Source of the DNA: a virus
DNA length: 39,617 nt
IMG/VR virus record: IMGVR_UViG_3300033553_000826
Coordinates: 1 to 39,617 of that record
Reading direction: 5' to 3' (one strand)
Part shown: one piece after another, positions 1-7,711 of the stretch
How the letters are laid out: each line of letters starts with the position of its first letter
Position numbering within the stretch: the first letter of the stretch is position 1
Notes under the pieces: generated by a model
Databases searched by the model: none
Told to the model about the DNA's origin: nothing
Seen by the model: the letters and a program-made list of their open reading frames with translations, nothing else
Position numbers and translations under genes: made by a program

Positions 1-318
1 GGAGACGAAGGCGGCCTCGGCGGCGGCGTCAACGGCGGAGACGAAGGCGGCGTCGGCGGCGTCGGCGGCGGCAGCGGCGGCATCGGACCTGATATCGTCG
101 GCTGGCCCAACAGCCGCAACCGACGCTATCAACAGGCTGCGCAAGACCGGCAGAGCTGTCAAATCTTCTTCGTACGCCCAATCCAGCACCGCGTCCCACC
201 ACACGGGCAACAGCCGCGCCGCGGCGCGCGACGCGATCCAGACCGACACCTCGCGCGATTGATCCTCCAGCCACGCCCTCAGGCTGTCCTCATCCTTGAT
301 ATCCGCAATCTCGACCAT
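1..318 (-). CDS. Alanine-rich hypothetical protein, runs off left edge
   Basis: I do not recognise a named family. The minus frame is open from an ATG at 318 to base 1 without a stop, so the C-terminus is missing. The visible 106 residues begin MVEIADIKDEDSLRAWLED, continue with an aromatic-containing helical stretch (near residues 43-52), and then become a low-complexity run of Ala/Asp units (DAAAAAADAADAAF) encoded by GCC/GAC codons. It follows the DUF2484 gene on the same strand with a 39-bp gap. It belongs to the host side of the prophage junction. The repeat-rich end could vary in length between strains. Function unknown. Confidence 0.6.
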   Translation of the reverse strand, partial: MVEIADIKDEDSLRAWLEDQSREVSVWIASRAAARLLPVWWDAVLDWAYEEDLTALPVLRSLLIASVAAVGPADDIRSDAAAAAADAADAAFVSAVDAAAEAAFVS

Positions 319-357
319 TGCGTGCAGACTGCCCCGCGCGCGGGGCAAGGTAAAGCC

Positions 358-603
358 TCAGCGCACCCGCCGCCTGAGCCACCGGCCCAGGTAGACCACC
401 GGCCAGCGCAGCATCGACATGCCGCCCAGCATCACCAGCAGCCCCGCCCAGGGTCCGTGGGCATAGGTGACCAGCCCCAGGATCGGGATGCCGGCGCCGA
501 TCAGCCAATAGGCCCGGCGCCAGAGGTTGTCGCGCGACGGGATCAGCGCGGCCACGTTGGCGACCACCGCCCACAGGCAGGCCAGGATCAGCGATACGCT
601 CAT
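358..603 (-). CDS. DUF2484-type small membrane protein
   Basis: An 81-residue protein starting MSVSLILACLWAVVANVAAL, with two to three hydrophobic segments and a basic tail (LGRWLRRRVR). The IPSRDNLWRRAYWLIGAGIP segment and the LRWPVVYLGRW end match my recollection of DUF2484, a family largely confined to Rhodobacterales; its function is unknown. The ATG at 603 overlaps the TGA of the upstream permease (ATGA), so the two were probably translationally coupled. Because the permease is now cut by the prophage, this gene may have lost its native promoter. This gene is my main clue to the host clade. Confidence 0.75.
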   Translation of the reverse strand: MSVSLILACLWAVVANVAALIPSRDNLWRRAYWLIGAGIPILGLVTYAHGPWAGLLVMLGGMSMLRWPVVYLGRWLRRRVR

Positions 604-1407
604 CCGCCGCCCCACAGTTGCAGGGCCAGCGCGGCGGCCGAGGCCACGAGCCCCAGAACCGGCACCGTCATCGGCACCCGGAACGACGCCTGCGGCTGCT
701 CACGCTTCACCCCGATCAGGGCCGCGTTGACCAGCACGAATACCCCCAGCAGGATCGCCGAGGTCGCACCGGCCAGCGCCGCCACCGGCAGCGCCAGCGC
801 CCCCGCCAGCACCGCCGCGCCGACCAGCGCCGTGGCCAGCACCGGCGTGCCGAACCGGGGGTGGGCGTTGTGAAACACCCCAAGCGCGGCGCTGCGCCGG
901 CCCAGCCCGAACAGAACCCGGCTGGCCATGATGATCTGCGCCAGCACACCGTTGAGCGCCGCCGCCACCGCGATCAGCGCCAGCGGCGCCGCCGGCCCGC
1001 CGGTGGCGCGCGCCCATACCAGCGCCAGCGGCTGTTCGGACCCGGCCAGATCGTCCACCGGAACCGACCGCACGGCGGCCCAGGCCACCAGCCCATAGAG
1101 CGCAGCGGTGATGGCAAGCGACAGCAATATGGCGCGCGGCATGGTGCGTTCGGGGTGTTTGACCTCTTCGGCCATGTTGACCATGTCCTCGAACCCGATG
1201 AAGGCAAAGAAGGCCAGCGTCGCGCCGGCCCCGATGCCGGCCCAGGCGACGGCCTCGGGCATCTGCCAGTCGGCACTGGGCAGCGCCGTGCCGCCGGCCC
1301 AGATCACCAGCGCCAGGCCCGCCACCTCGATCACCGTGAACACCGCGGCGACGGCCAGGCTTTCCAGCACGCCGATCAGCGCCACGCCGATCAGCGCCAG
1401 TGTAGCG
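600..1407 (-). pseudogene. APC-family permease, 5' part removed by prophage insertion
   Basis: The frame reads from the phage junction at 1407 to TGA at 600-602. It encodes the C-terminal two thirds of an amino acid/polyamine permease of the APC superfamily, with about eight hydrophobic segments. The family motif FFAFIGFEDMVNMAEEVKHP is present, followed by PERTMPRAIL. No start with a ribosome site is visible; the frame stays open up to the phage end, and the N-terminal transmembrane helices are missing. The simplest reading is that the prophage landed inside the gene and the 5' portion lies beyond the other phage end, outside this window. The exact substrate cannot be told from sequence. Confidence 0.8.
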
Positions 1408-1451
1408 TGACACGCAATTTTTCAGAGTTTGACACGCAATTTTTCAGCAAA
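1408..1451. repeat. Phage right end: two tandem MuA-type end sites
   Basis: The 18-mer TGACACGCAATTTTTCAG occurs twice, at 1408-1425 and 1430-1447, with a start-to-start spacing of 22 bp. Mu right-end transposase sites R1 and R2 are also adjacent 22-bp sites, and Mu ends begin with TG. The permease reading frame is continuous up to 1407, which places the junction at 1407/1408. If the integration is Mu-like, the 5 bp 1403-1407 (TAGCG) should be duplicated at the far end. The duplication itself cannot be verified here. Confidence 0.85.
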
Positions 1452-1495
1452 CGACTTTTATTCGGGCGAGCGCTCAACACCCCTTTAAGGGCCGC

Positions 1496-2479
1496 TTAAT
1501 CGCCCTCTTCATCCTCGCCGCGCTCGACGTCAACCCGGCTGCGCAGGCCGGCGCCGAGCTCGTGCTCCACGCGCCGGATGTGCCACTCCCCGGACAGCTC
1601 TGCCCGGATGTCCGGAAGGTCGACCAGTCCGCCCGCGAATAGCCCGGCGTCGAAGCCGCCGAGTTCGAGCGTGCCCTTGCCCAGCCCCCGGCGCGCCCGG
1701 TTGAGGGCGGCATCGGCCGCGCGCTTGGCAGCCTCCTCCGAGCCGTAGACTTCGCGCAGCTCGAGAATGGGCTCGCCCTCGCCCGCCTCGACCACGCGCA
1801 CCTGGCCGGCGCCGATCTCCGCCCATTCGGCCTTCACGGTCTTGTAGACCTCGCGCCCGGACAGGTCGAAGTTCCAGCGCGCCAACCGCGAGAGCGGCAG
1901 GGGCACGGGCGGGATATCCCCACCCTCGGCCGTCTTCTTCGACCCCCGGCGCACGACGACGAGACGCCCGGCCGAGGGCTTGGCCGTCGCGTCCAGCGCC
2001 TCCGCCAGGCGGGTGAGGAGGTGCAGGTCGCTTTCCGCCGTCTGCGCGACCATGTCGTAATGTGTGGTGGCGATGTCCTCGCCGACCACCGGCTCGAGCC
2101 CCGCTTCGCCAGCGATCTTCTTCACGATGTCGCCCAGGGTCACGTCCTCCCAGGCGCGCGTCTTCGGCGCGCGGATGCGCCCGGTCATGTCGGCCGCCTG
2201 GGCGCGGATCGTGATCTTCTGGACGGGCCCCTCCACCGACACCGCGTCGACCACGTAGAGCCCCATGGGCGAAAGGCCGGTCTCCCGGTAGCCCAGGCGC
2301 AGCTTCAGCTCCGCCTCCCTGGCGGGCAGTGCCACCCGGCTGTCGCGATCGTCGATCGTCATCACCAGCCGGTCGGCCTCGAAGCCCTGCTCGTCGACCA
2401 GGCGCAGCGACACCAGCCTGTCGCGCACCAGCGGCGTGATGTCCGAGCCGTCAGCCTCGATCAGGAAGTCCGGCGTCAC
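1496..2479 (-). CDS. Tail protein D-like baseplate hub (late control D family)
   Basis: A 327-residue protein of the P2 gpD / Mu gp44 hub family, which forms the central baseplate ring that carries the spike. It starts MTPDFLIEADGSDITPLVRD and has the hallmark SLRLVDEQGFEADRLVMTID stretch, followed by an LKLRLGYRE segment. It is the last gene before the phage right end, with about 45 bp between its TAA and the end sites. Its start overlaps the stop of the tail X gene by 4 bp. Length and position (U, X, D) match P2-type tails. Confidence 0.85.
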   Translation of the reverse strand: MTPDFLIEADGSDITPLVRDRLVSLRLVDEQGFEADRLVMTIDDRDSRVALPAREAELKLRLGYRETGLSPMGLYVVDAVSVEGPVQKITIRAQAADMTGRIRAPKTRAWEDVTLGDIVKKIAGEAGLEPVVGEDIATTHYDMVAQTAESDLHLLTRLAEALDATAKPSAGRLVVVRRGSKKTAEGGDIPPVPLPLSRLARWNFDLSGREVYKTVKAEWAEIGAGQVRVVEAGEGEPILELREVYGSEEAAKRAADAALNRARRGLGKGTLELGGFDAGLFAGGLVDLPDIRAELSGEWHIRRVEHELGAGLRSRVDVERGEDEEGD

Positions 2480-2688
2480 GCTTCTTTCCCCCAGAGCCGG
2501 ATTTGCGACACCGCGGGCGCCGTGACGCTATCGGGCAGGCGCACCTCGACACCGGCGGGCAGGATCGGGCCGCGACCCGCGAGCCCTGGGTTGGCGCGCA
2601 AGAGGTCGAGCGTGTAGCCGTCATCGCCGTACTCGGCCCAGGCGATGGCATCGACGGTGTCGCCTTGCTGCGTGGTGTAGGTGGTCAT
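2476..2688 (-). CDS. Tail protein X, LysM-like
   Basis: A 70-residue protein beginning MTTYTTQQGDTVDAIAWAEY, the typical start of P2 gpX family proteins, which carry a LysM-like fold. The later LLRANPGLAGRGPILPAGVE stretch fits the 'N-P-G-L-..-I-L-P-A-G' signature. Four-base overlaps with the U gene upstream and the D gene downstream show a tightly coupled tail operon. It is thought to help assemble the tail or baseplate. Confidence 0.88.
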   Translation of the reverse strand: MTTYTTQQGDTVDAIAWAEYGDDGYTLDLLRANPGLAGRGPILPAGVEVRLPDSVTAPAVSQIRLWGKEA

Positions 2689-3089
2689 AGCAGGTCCGCC
2701 CCGTAAGCGCGCAGGGTCACCGTGAACTCGATCTTGCGCGGCGCGCCATCGCGCATGAAGTAGCTCTTACGCTCCTCGACGCCGACGATCACCCACTGCT
2801 CCCAGATCCAGCCGAGCCCGTCGACCAGCATCATAGGCCGCCCCTGATCGGCCGTGGCGCGCATCAACTCGACCTGTCGCAAGCCCCCCTTGAAGTGCGG
2901 GTAAATCACCCCTTCAAGCACCAGATCGTGGGCGTCCGGTCCGAGGTATTGAAGGGCCGGCGCGCGGCCGACACGGTCGAGCTTTTCCCACCGCCATGCC
3001 GCCTGCCGCGTGAGCGACTGGTAGGCAGCATGGTTGACGCCGAAGCGGAACGCGCCGAGCGCCATCATCACCAAGCTAGTCCCGATCAT
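2685..3089 (-). CDS. Tail protein U-like terminator
   Basis: 134 residues, of the P2 gpU family that caps the tail tube. I chose the ATG at 3089 (MIGTSLVMMALGAFRFGVN), which is preceded by CGGAGGGCAGT in the coding strand; a longer ORF upstream lies inside the tape measure gene. The RFGVNHAAYQSLTRQAAWRW and IYPHFKGG segments are characteristic of this family. The start overlaps the end of the tape measure gene by 14 bp. Confidence 0.85.
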   Translation of the reverse strand: MIGTSLVMMALGAFRFGVNHAAYQSLTRQAAWRWEKLDRVGRAPALQYLGPDAHDLVLEGVIYPHFKGGLRQVELMRATADQGRPMMLVDGLGWIWEQWVIVGVEERKSYFMRDGAPRKIEFTVTLRAYGADLL

Positions 3090-6000
3090 ACTGCCCTCCG
3101 TCGTGCAGGCCGTTTTCCGCGCCGCTCTCGCGCCCGATGCGCTCGATCTCACGCCGCACCTCGGCCGCGATGTCCTGCGGGCTCATACCGGGCGCTGCGT
3201 GGATGTGAATATCGCCGACCGTTACGCCACCGACCTGGCGCCCGCCCCCGGTACCCACCAGGCTGGGGCTGTGGTCGATGTTCGGCATCTCGGCCGCGAT
3301 GGTCGCCGGATTGAACGACGCCAGCGCGGGCATGTCGACCGCCCCGGCCGCCGCGACCGCCGGCACCCCCGCCATGGAGGCGGCCATGATCATGCGCGCC
3401 GCCCGCGCCGGGATCACCCGGCCGGCGACATCCGGCACGAAGATTTCTTCGCCCTGCTCGTTGATGCGATAGCCGAAGCCCGGCCGCACCGAGCCGCCCA
3501 GCGCCCGCGCGCCGACCGGGCGCGGCTCGCCGCTGGTGGTGCCTGTCGGCGCCGCCCCGTTGGCCGTGCCGCCGGGAAGGGTGCGCAGCGCGCCCGACAG
3601 CTCGCGCACACGCTCAAGGGCGCGCTCGATCGACGTGATGTTGACATCCGGCGCCGCCTCGGTGTCGGACAGAAGCGCGAGCGCGGCCTCCAGCTGATCC
3701 GACTGCGTCTCGGCCTCGGCGATCTGCTCGACCAGCGCCTGCAGCGCCGCCTGGGCCCGCCCAAGCAGCTGCCGGCGCAAGCCCGACGCCATCATGTCGC
3801 CCGGCCCCATCGGGCCGGTGAGTTGATCCTCCAGCGCGGCGATCTCGGCGCGCGTGACTTCCGCCTCCTCTCGAAGCTCCGCGATGCGCTGCGCCGGCAG
3901 GGCGCTACGCCCCGCCGCCGCCTGCACCGTTTCGGCAGCTTGCCGCACCTCGGGCGTGAGCCGGTCGAAGCCGGGCATGTCCGCCGCCACCGGCGCCTCG
4001 ACGATCGGGCTGTCGTCGCGCCCCATCAGCCAGAGCAGCCAGGCGGGCGGCTCGGGCCATGTGATCAGGTCGCCGAAGTCGATCCTGCCGATGAAGCTCC
4101 AACTCCAGTCGGGCAGGAAGTCGCTCCATTCGAACCCGAAAATCCGCTCCATCAGGGCGGTGAACGGGGCTATCGGCAGCCACGTCACCCAGGAAATCAC
4201 CTCCAGCAGGTTTTCCCAGGTGAACCACTCCTTGATGTCCTCGATGTATCCGCTGAGCGCATCGAGGCTGAGGTACTCATCCCAGCCGAGGGGCTTGATG
4301 AGCAAGTGCCAGAGAAGCTCGCCCGCCAGCGCGGCCCAGCCAATCACGGGAATGAAGCGCAACGCGCCGCGCCCGATCCATGCGAGGGGCGTAATCAGCG
4401 AGCGCCAGCTCAGACGGCCGGCCAGCGACGCCCAGCCGATCGCCGGGATCAACCTGGAGACCCATCTGAGCGGCGTGACCAGCGCCGAGGCGGCCAGACG
4501 CGCGCCGCCCGCCGCCAGCGCGCGGAACCGCAGCGGCGACAGACGAGGGATGAGTGCCGCCGTCCATGTCAAGGGCGCGACCAAAGCAGAAACGGCAAGC
4601 CTGCTGCCCACAGCCAGCGCGACCCACGCCGCACTGGCCAGGCGAGGAATAAGGGCTGCCGTCCACACCAGCGGACGGATCAGTCCAACCACAAGGAGAC
4701 GCCGACCGCCGGTCGCGAGGGCGCGAAACAGCGCAACAGTGAGGCGCGGAATTAGCGCTGCCCCCCACGTGAGTGGCCTCACAAGTCGCGAGAGCCGCAG
4801 CGCGCGCAGCCCCGACAGCCGCGCCAACGTCCCGACCACACCGCCGAGCAGGCGCCCGGCCAGCCGCAGCGGCAGGGCCACCACGCGAAGCGCCAGGCGC
4901 AGCCCCATGACGCCGGCAGTAACCAGCGCGACGCCCTTGGCGACGGCGGGGGATGCCTCGATCCACTCGATCAGCTGGGCGACTACGCCGCCGAGCCAGC
5001 TCCCGGCCGTCTCGCCCCATTCGGCCCACGCCTCGGCACTCGCATCCAGTGGCGCCACCAGGGCGCCGACCCATTCGGCCAGCGCCCGCGCCCGATCCAC
5101 CAGCCAGTCAAGCAGGGGCGCCGCCGGCCCAAGCGCGGCGCGCAGCCCCACGCCGAAGCCCCGGAAGAAGACCAGCAGCCCCTCCCAGTTGTTCCAGATC
5201 CAGAGACCCGCAAGCGCAATGCCCGCGACGATCGCGCCGATCCCGCTGGCCAGCAGCGCCACGCGCAGGGCGATCATCGCCCCGCGCACCAGCGCGAAGG
5301 GGTTGAGCAGGGCCAGCAGTGCGCGCCCCAGAACCGGCAGGAAGGCCACCAGCCGCCCCCCCGCACCGATCAGGCGCAGCACCGGCACGGCCGCCGTGAG
5401 GGCGGCAAAGCGCAGCGCGAGCGAGGCCAGCCGCATCGCGAAGAGCCCCGCCGTGGCGATGCCGATCTGGCGGATCAGCTCGGGGTTTTCCGCGACCCAG
5501 TCGCGGAAGATGCCCACCACCGGCATGACACCTTCGAGCAAGGCATTGAGTTCGGGCAGCAGGACGGAGCCGAAGGTCGTCGAGAGCGCGGTGATGAAGC
5601 CGCGCAGCCGCGCCACCGCGTTCGCCGTGGTCGATGCCTGCTGCTCGTACTCCTCCAGCATCGCCCCGGCAAAGTCCGACGGGTCGGCGACCAGGTCGAA
5701 GCTCTCGCGCAGCAGGTTGAGGTTGTTGAGCAGTGGGGCGATGGCCCCCATGCTTTCCTCACCGAAGAGCTGCGAGAGCGCCGCGCCGCGCCGCGCGTCC
5801 GGCAGCTCGGAGAGCGCGGTCATCACGTCGGTGATTGCGCCTCGCGCATCGACCTGCATGCGCTCGGCCATCTCGGTGGCATCAAAACCCAGCCCTTCCA
5901 TGACACTGCGCTGACGCGCCGTCATGGCCTCCCCGCGCGTGAGCGCGCCGGTGAAGTTCTTCAGGGCGGTGGCCGCGATCTCCGGACTGGCCCCGCCCGC

Positions 6001-6720
6001 CAGGAACGCCGCGGACAGGGCGGCGACCTCCGTTTCGGCCAGGCCGGCGGTCATCGCCACGGCGCCTTGCCGCCGGATCACCTGGACCAGGTCCGGCGCG
6101 GACGCGTTCATGCTGTTCGAGATGTGGTTGACCGCATCGCCAAGCCCGAGGGCCCGCTCCTGGGTGAGCCCGAGCGCGCCGCGCCACTGCGCCATGGCCT
6201 CGCCGGCCTGGGCGGCAGACATATCGAACGCGACACCCATCTGCGCCGCATCGCGGGCGAAGGCGATCAGCTGCGCGCGCCGCTCGTCGTCGGGCAGGGC
6301 ATCGTCGATGATCCCGGCCTGCCCGGCCGCCTCGATGATCGAGGCCACGCCCTCGGCCGCCATCGGCAACCCCCCCGAAGAGGTCAGCGCAAGGATGTCG
6401 TCGCCGAGCCGTTCAATGGCGGTTTCATCGTCGAAGGTTACGACCCGCCGCACGCCCGCCATCGCGCTTTCGAACTCGATGGCGGGCTGCATCGCGCGGT
6501 AAAGGCCGTAGCCGATCGCGGCGGTTTCCAGCGCGGAGCCGCGCATCGCAGCCCGCTGCGCGTCAAGCGCCGCAACGTTCCGGTCGGCGAAGGCGGTGGC
6601 GCGGTTGCCGGCCTGCGTCGCGCTGTCAGCGATGCCGCCGAGCGCCCCGCGGACCTTCCGCGCCGGGGCGCTGACCCGATCGACCAGTCTCAGGATCATG
6701 GCGATGTTGAGATCGCTCAT
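3076..6720 (-). CDS. Tape measure protein, TP901 type
   Basis: A 1214-residue protein that sets tail length by spanning the tail tube during assembly. The first 400 residues carry the TP901-type core (IEFESAMAGVRRVVTFDDET, GVASIIEAAGQAG). The middle is hydrophobic, with several possible membrane segments, and residues about 648-808 hold a five-copy repeat of roughly 33 residues. The C-terminal part has a coiled-coil-like stretch and a small conserved segment containing GGSVRPGFGYRINEQGEE. The start overlaps the stop of the E' frame (ATGA). Length predicts a tail in the range of about 180 nm if the usual 1.5 Å per residue holds. Confidence 0.92.
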   Translation of the reverse strand: MSDLNIAMILRLVDRVSAPARKVRGALGGIADSATQAGNRATAFADRNVAALDAQRAAMRGSALETAAIGYGLYRAMQPAIEFESAMAGVRRVVTFDDETAIERLGDDILALTSSGGLPMAAEGVASIIEAAGQAGIIDDALPDDERRAQLIAFARDAAQMGVAFDMSAAQAGEAMAQWRGALGLTQERALGLGDAVNHISNSMNASAPDLVQVIRRQGAVAMTAGLAETEVAALSAAFLAGGASPEIAATALKNFTGALTRGEAMTARQRSVMEGLGFDATEMAERMQVDARGAITDVMTALSELPDARRGAALSQLFGEESMGAIAPLLNNLNLLRESFDLVADPSDFAGAMLEEYEQQASTTANAVARLRGFITALSTTFGSVLLPELNALLEGVMPVVGIFRDWVAENPELIRQIGIATAGLFAMRLASLALRFAALTAAVPVLRLIGAGGRLVAFLPVLGRALLALLNPFALVRGAMIALRVALLASGIGAIVAGIALAGLWIWNNWEGLLVFFRGFGVGLRAALGPAAPLLDWLVDRARALAEWVGALVAPLDASAEAWAEWGETAGSWLGGVVAQLIEWIEASPAVAKGVALVTAGVMGLRLALRVVALPLRLAGRLLGGVVGTLARLSGLRALRLSRLVRPLTWGAALIPRLTVALFRALATGGRRLLVVGLIRPLVWTAALIPRLASAAWVALAVGSRLAVSALVAPLTWTAALIPRLSPLRFRALAAGGARLAASALVTPLRWVSRLIPAIGWASLAGRLSWRSLITPLAWIGRGALRFIPVIGWAALAGELLWHLLIKPLGWDEYLSLDALSGYIEDIKEWFTWENLLEVISWVTWLPIAPFTALMERIFGFEWSDFLPDWSWSFIGRIDFGDLITWPEPPAWLLWLMGRDDSPIVEAPVAADMPGFDRLTPEVRQAAETVQAAAGRSALPAQRIAELREEAEVTRAEIAALEDQLTGPMGPGDMMASGLRRQLLGRAQAALQALVEQIAEAETQSDQLEAALALLSDTEAAPDVNITSIERALERVRELSGALRTLPGGTANGAAPTGTTSGEPRPVGARALGGSVRPGFGYRINEQGEEIFVPDVAGRVIPARAARMIMAASMAGVPAVAAAGAVDMPALASFNPATIAAEMPNIDHSPSLVGTGGGRQVGGVTVGDIHIHAAPGMSPQDIAAEVRREIERIGRESGAENGLHDGGQYDRD
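4297..4779 (-). repeat. Five-copy ~33-residue repeat within tape measure
   Basis: The coded units begin RPLTWGAALIPRL, RPLVWTAALIPRL, APLTWTAALIPRL, TPLRWVSRLIPAI and TPLAWIGRGALRF, and the array is closed by KPLGW. The first three are about 33-34 residues apart and most alike; the last two are more diverged. Repeats in tape measure proteins can lengthen or shorten the tail by recombination. The DNA is diverged enough that these are old duplications. Confidence 0.75.
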
Positions 6721-7189
6721 CGTCTCGGGCCCCCGTTCGCGCGCGCCTCCGCTTCCCTGCGCTCGCGCGCCATGGCGAGCCAGCGCGCAAGCTCTTCGAT
6801 TTCCATGGCCAGCATTTCAGACGGCTGGACATTCAAGACCATGGCCACATCGGCCATGGCCTCTTCCACGTCATCGGGGAGCTTCAGGCGCTCCCCTGTG
6901 GCGCCAGCCCCTCCAGCTGCTCGGCCCGCGCGAAAAAAAGCAGAAGCTTTCCGGACAGGTCGGTGAAGTCGGCCGGGTCCAGCGCGGCCACCTGGTCGGG
7001 CGCGAGCGCGGGCTGCGTCACGCGCGGCAGGAGCGTCATCAGGGCGGTGACATCCATCTGCAGCACGTCGGTCATTTTCAGGCCGCGCAGCGCGCCGACC
7101 GAGGGCTTGGTGACCTCGACCTCGTGGATCTCCTTGTTGCCGACCTTGATGGGGTGGCTCAGCCGTGTCGTCTTGGTCTTGTCACTCAT
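6717..7189 (-). CDS. Tail assembly chaperone E+E' made by -1 frameshift
   Basis: The E frame (6884-7189) is followed by an open -1 frame that ends at TGA 6717-6719, overlapping the tape measure ATG. Slippage at the T-run near 6932-6938 would join residue ~90 of E to an E' segment containing LKLPDDVEEAMADVAMVLNV and MEIEELARWLAMARE, which resembles the P2 E' helical region. In P2 and lambda such long and short chaperones bind the tape measure before the tube polymerises. No separate start exists for the E' segment, supporting fusion by frameshifting. Confidence 0.85.
6884..7189 (-). CDS. Tail assembly chaperone E (short form)
   Basis: 101 residues when translated without frameshifting. It starts MSDKTKTTRLSHPIKVGNKE and contains EVTKPSVGALRGLKMTDVLQ, the typical P2 E / Mu gp41 family pattern of beta strands followed by a helix. 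It sits between the tail tube and tape measure genes, exactly where P2 E is found. The last 11 residues are replaced in the frameshifted form. Confidence 0.88.
   Translation of the reverse strand: MSDKTKTTRLSHPIKVGNKEIHEVEVTKPSVGALRGLKMTDVLQMDVTALMTLLPRVTQPALAPDQVAALDPADFTDLSGKLLLFFARAEQLEGLAPQGSA
6932..6938 (-). promoter_or_regulatory. -1 ribosomal slippery heptamer T TTT TTC
   Basis: In the E reading frame the codons are CTT TTT TTC, giving T TTT TTC, a canonical X XXY YYZ slippery heptamer. Both P- and A-site tRNAs can re-pair in the -1 frame. The -1 frame is open for about 210 bp from there to the tape measure start. Confidence 0.85.
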
Positions 7190-7201
7190 GGCTCAACCCC
7201 C

Positions 7202-7699
7202 TCAGATGCCCATGGCGCGGCGCAGCTCGGCGAGCTGATCGACCCCGCCGATGACGCGCACGCCGTTTTCGATGTCGATCTCCCACAGCTCCTCGCCGTC
7301 CTTTTCGAGGCGGTAGTAGTCGACCTCCATGGTGATCTTCAGGGTCGACTTGTCGCCGGCCTTCAGATCCTCGGGGCCGTTGACGCTGATGCGCCCGCCC
7401 AGGGTGGCGATGTAGGTGTCGGCCGAGAAATCATCCTCGCCCATGGCGCCGGGGCGCATGACGAAGCGCGTGCGCCGGCCGAAGGACTTGAGCAGCGCGG
7501 GATCCCATTCGGCGAAGGTGATCTCGGACTGCATGCCCTCCATGCCCATGTCGATCGCGACGGGGCCATCCATGCCCGCGCCACGATGCGCCTCGGTGTT
7601 GAGGGTGACCGGAGGGAGTTTCGCCTCATCGACGCGGCCGAAATAGCTTGTGCCGTCGACGAAGGCGTTGAAGTTGCGGATAGTACGAGGATATGCCAT
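7202..7699 (-). CDS. Major tail tube protein (P2 FII family)
   Basis: 165 residues, of the family that polymerises into the inner tube of contractile tails. It starts MAYPRTIRNFNAFVDGTSYF and has the family pattern of an IRNFNxFVDG start, LTLNTEAHRGAGMDGPV-like segment and a KSTLKITMEVDYYRL strand pair near the end. It lies directly after the sheath gene and before the chaperone, as in P2 (FI-FII-E). Confidence 0.92.
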   Translation of the reverse strand: MAYPRTIRNFNAFVDGTSYFGRVDEAKLPPVTLNTEAHRGAGMDGPVAIDMGMEGMQSEITFAEWDPALLKSFGRRTRFVMRPGAMGEDDFSADTYIATLGGRISVNGPEDLKAGDKSTLKITMEVDYYRLEKDGEELWEIDIENGVRVIGGVDQLAELRRAMGI

Positions 7700-7711
7700 T
7701 TGCCGGTCTCC

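Noticed and set aside
29-274. Arginine-rich minus ORF at the left edge.
   Set aside because: It is a shadow of the alanine-rich frame 1-318; the Arg run comes from reading the GCC repeat in another frame.
1470-1495. CCCTTTAAGGG palindrome near the phage right end as a terminator.
   Set aside because: The stem is short and no T-tract follows on the minus strand.
3034-4755. Very long plus-strand open frames opposite the tape measure, head and tail genes.
   Set aside because: They arise from high GC in the third positions of the minus-strand genes, are Arg/Pro/Ala-rich and lack family motifs.
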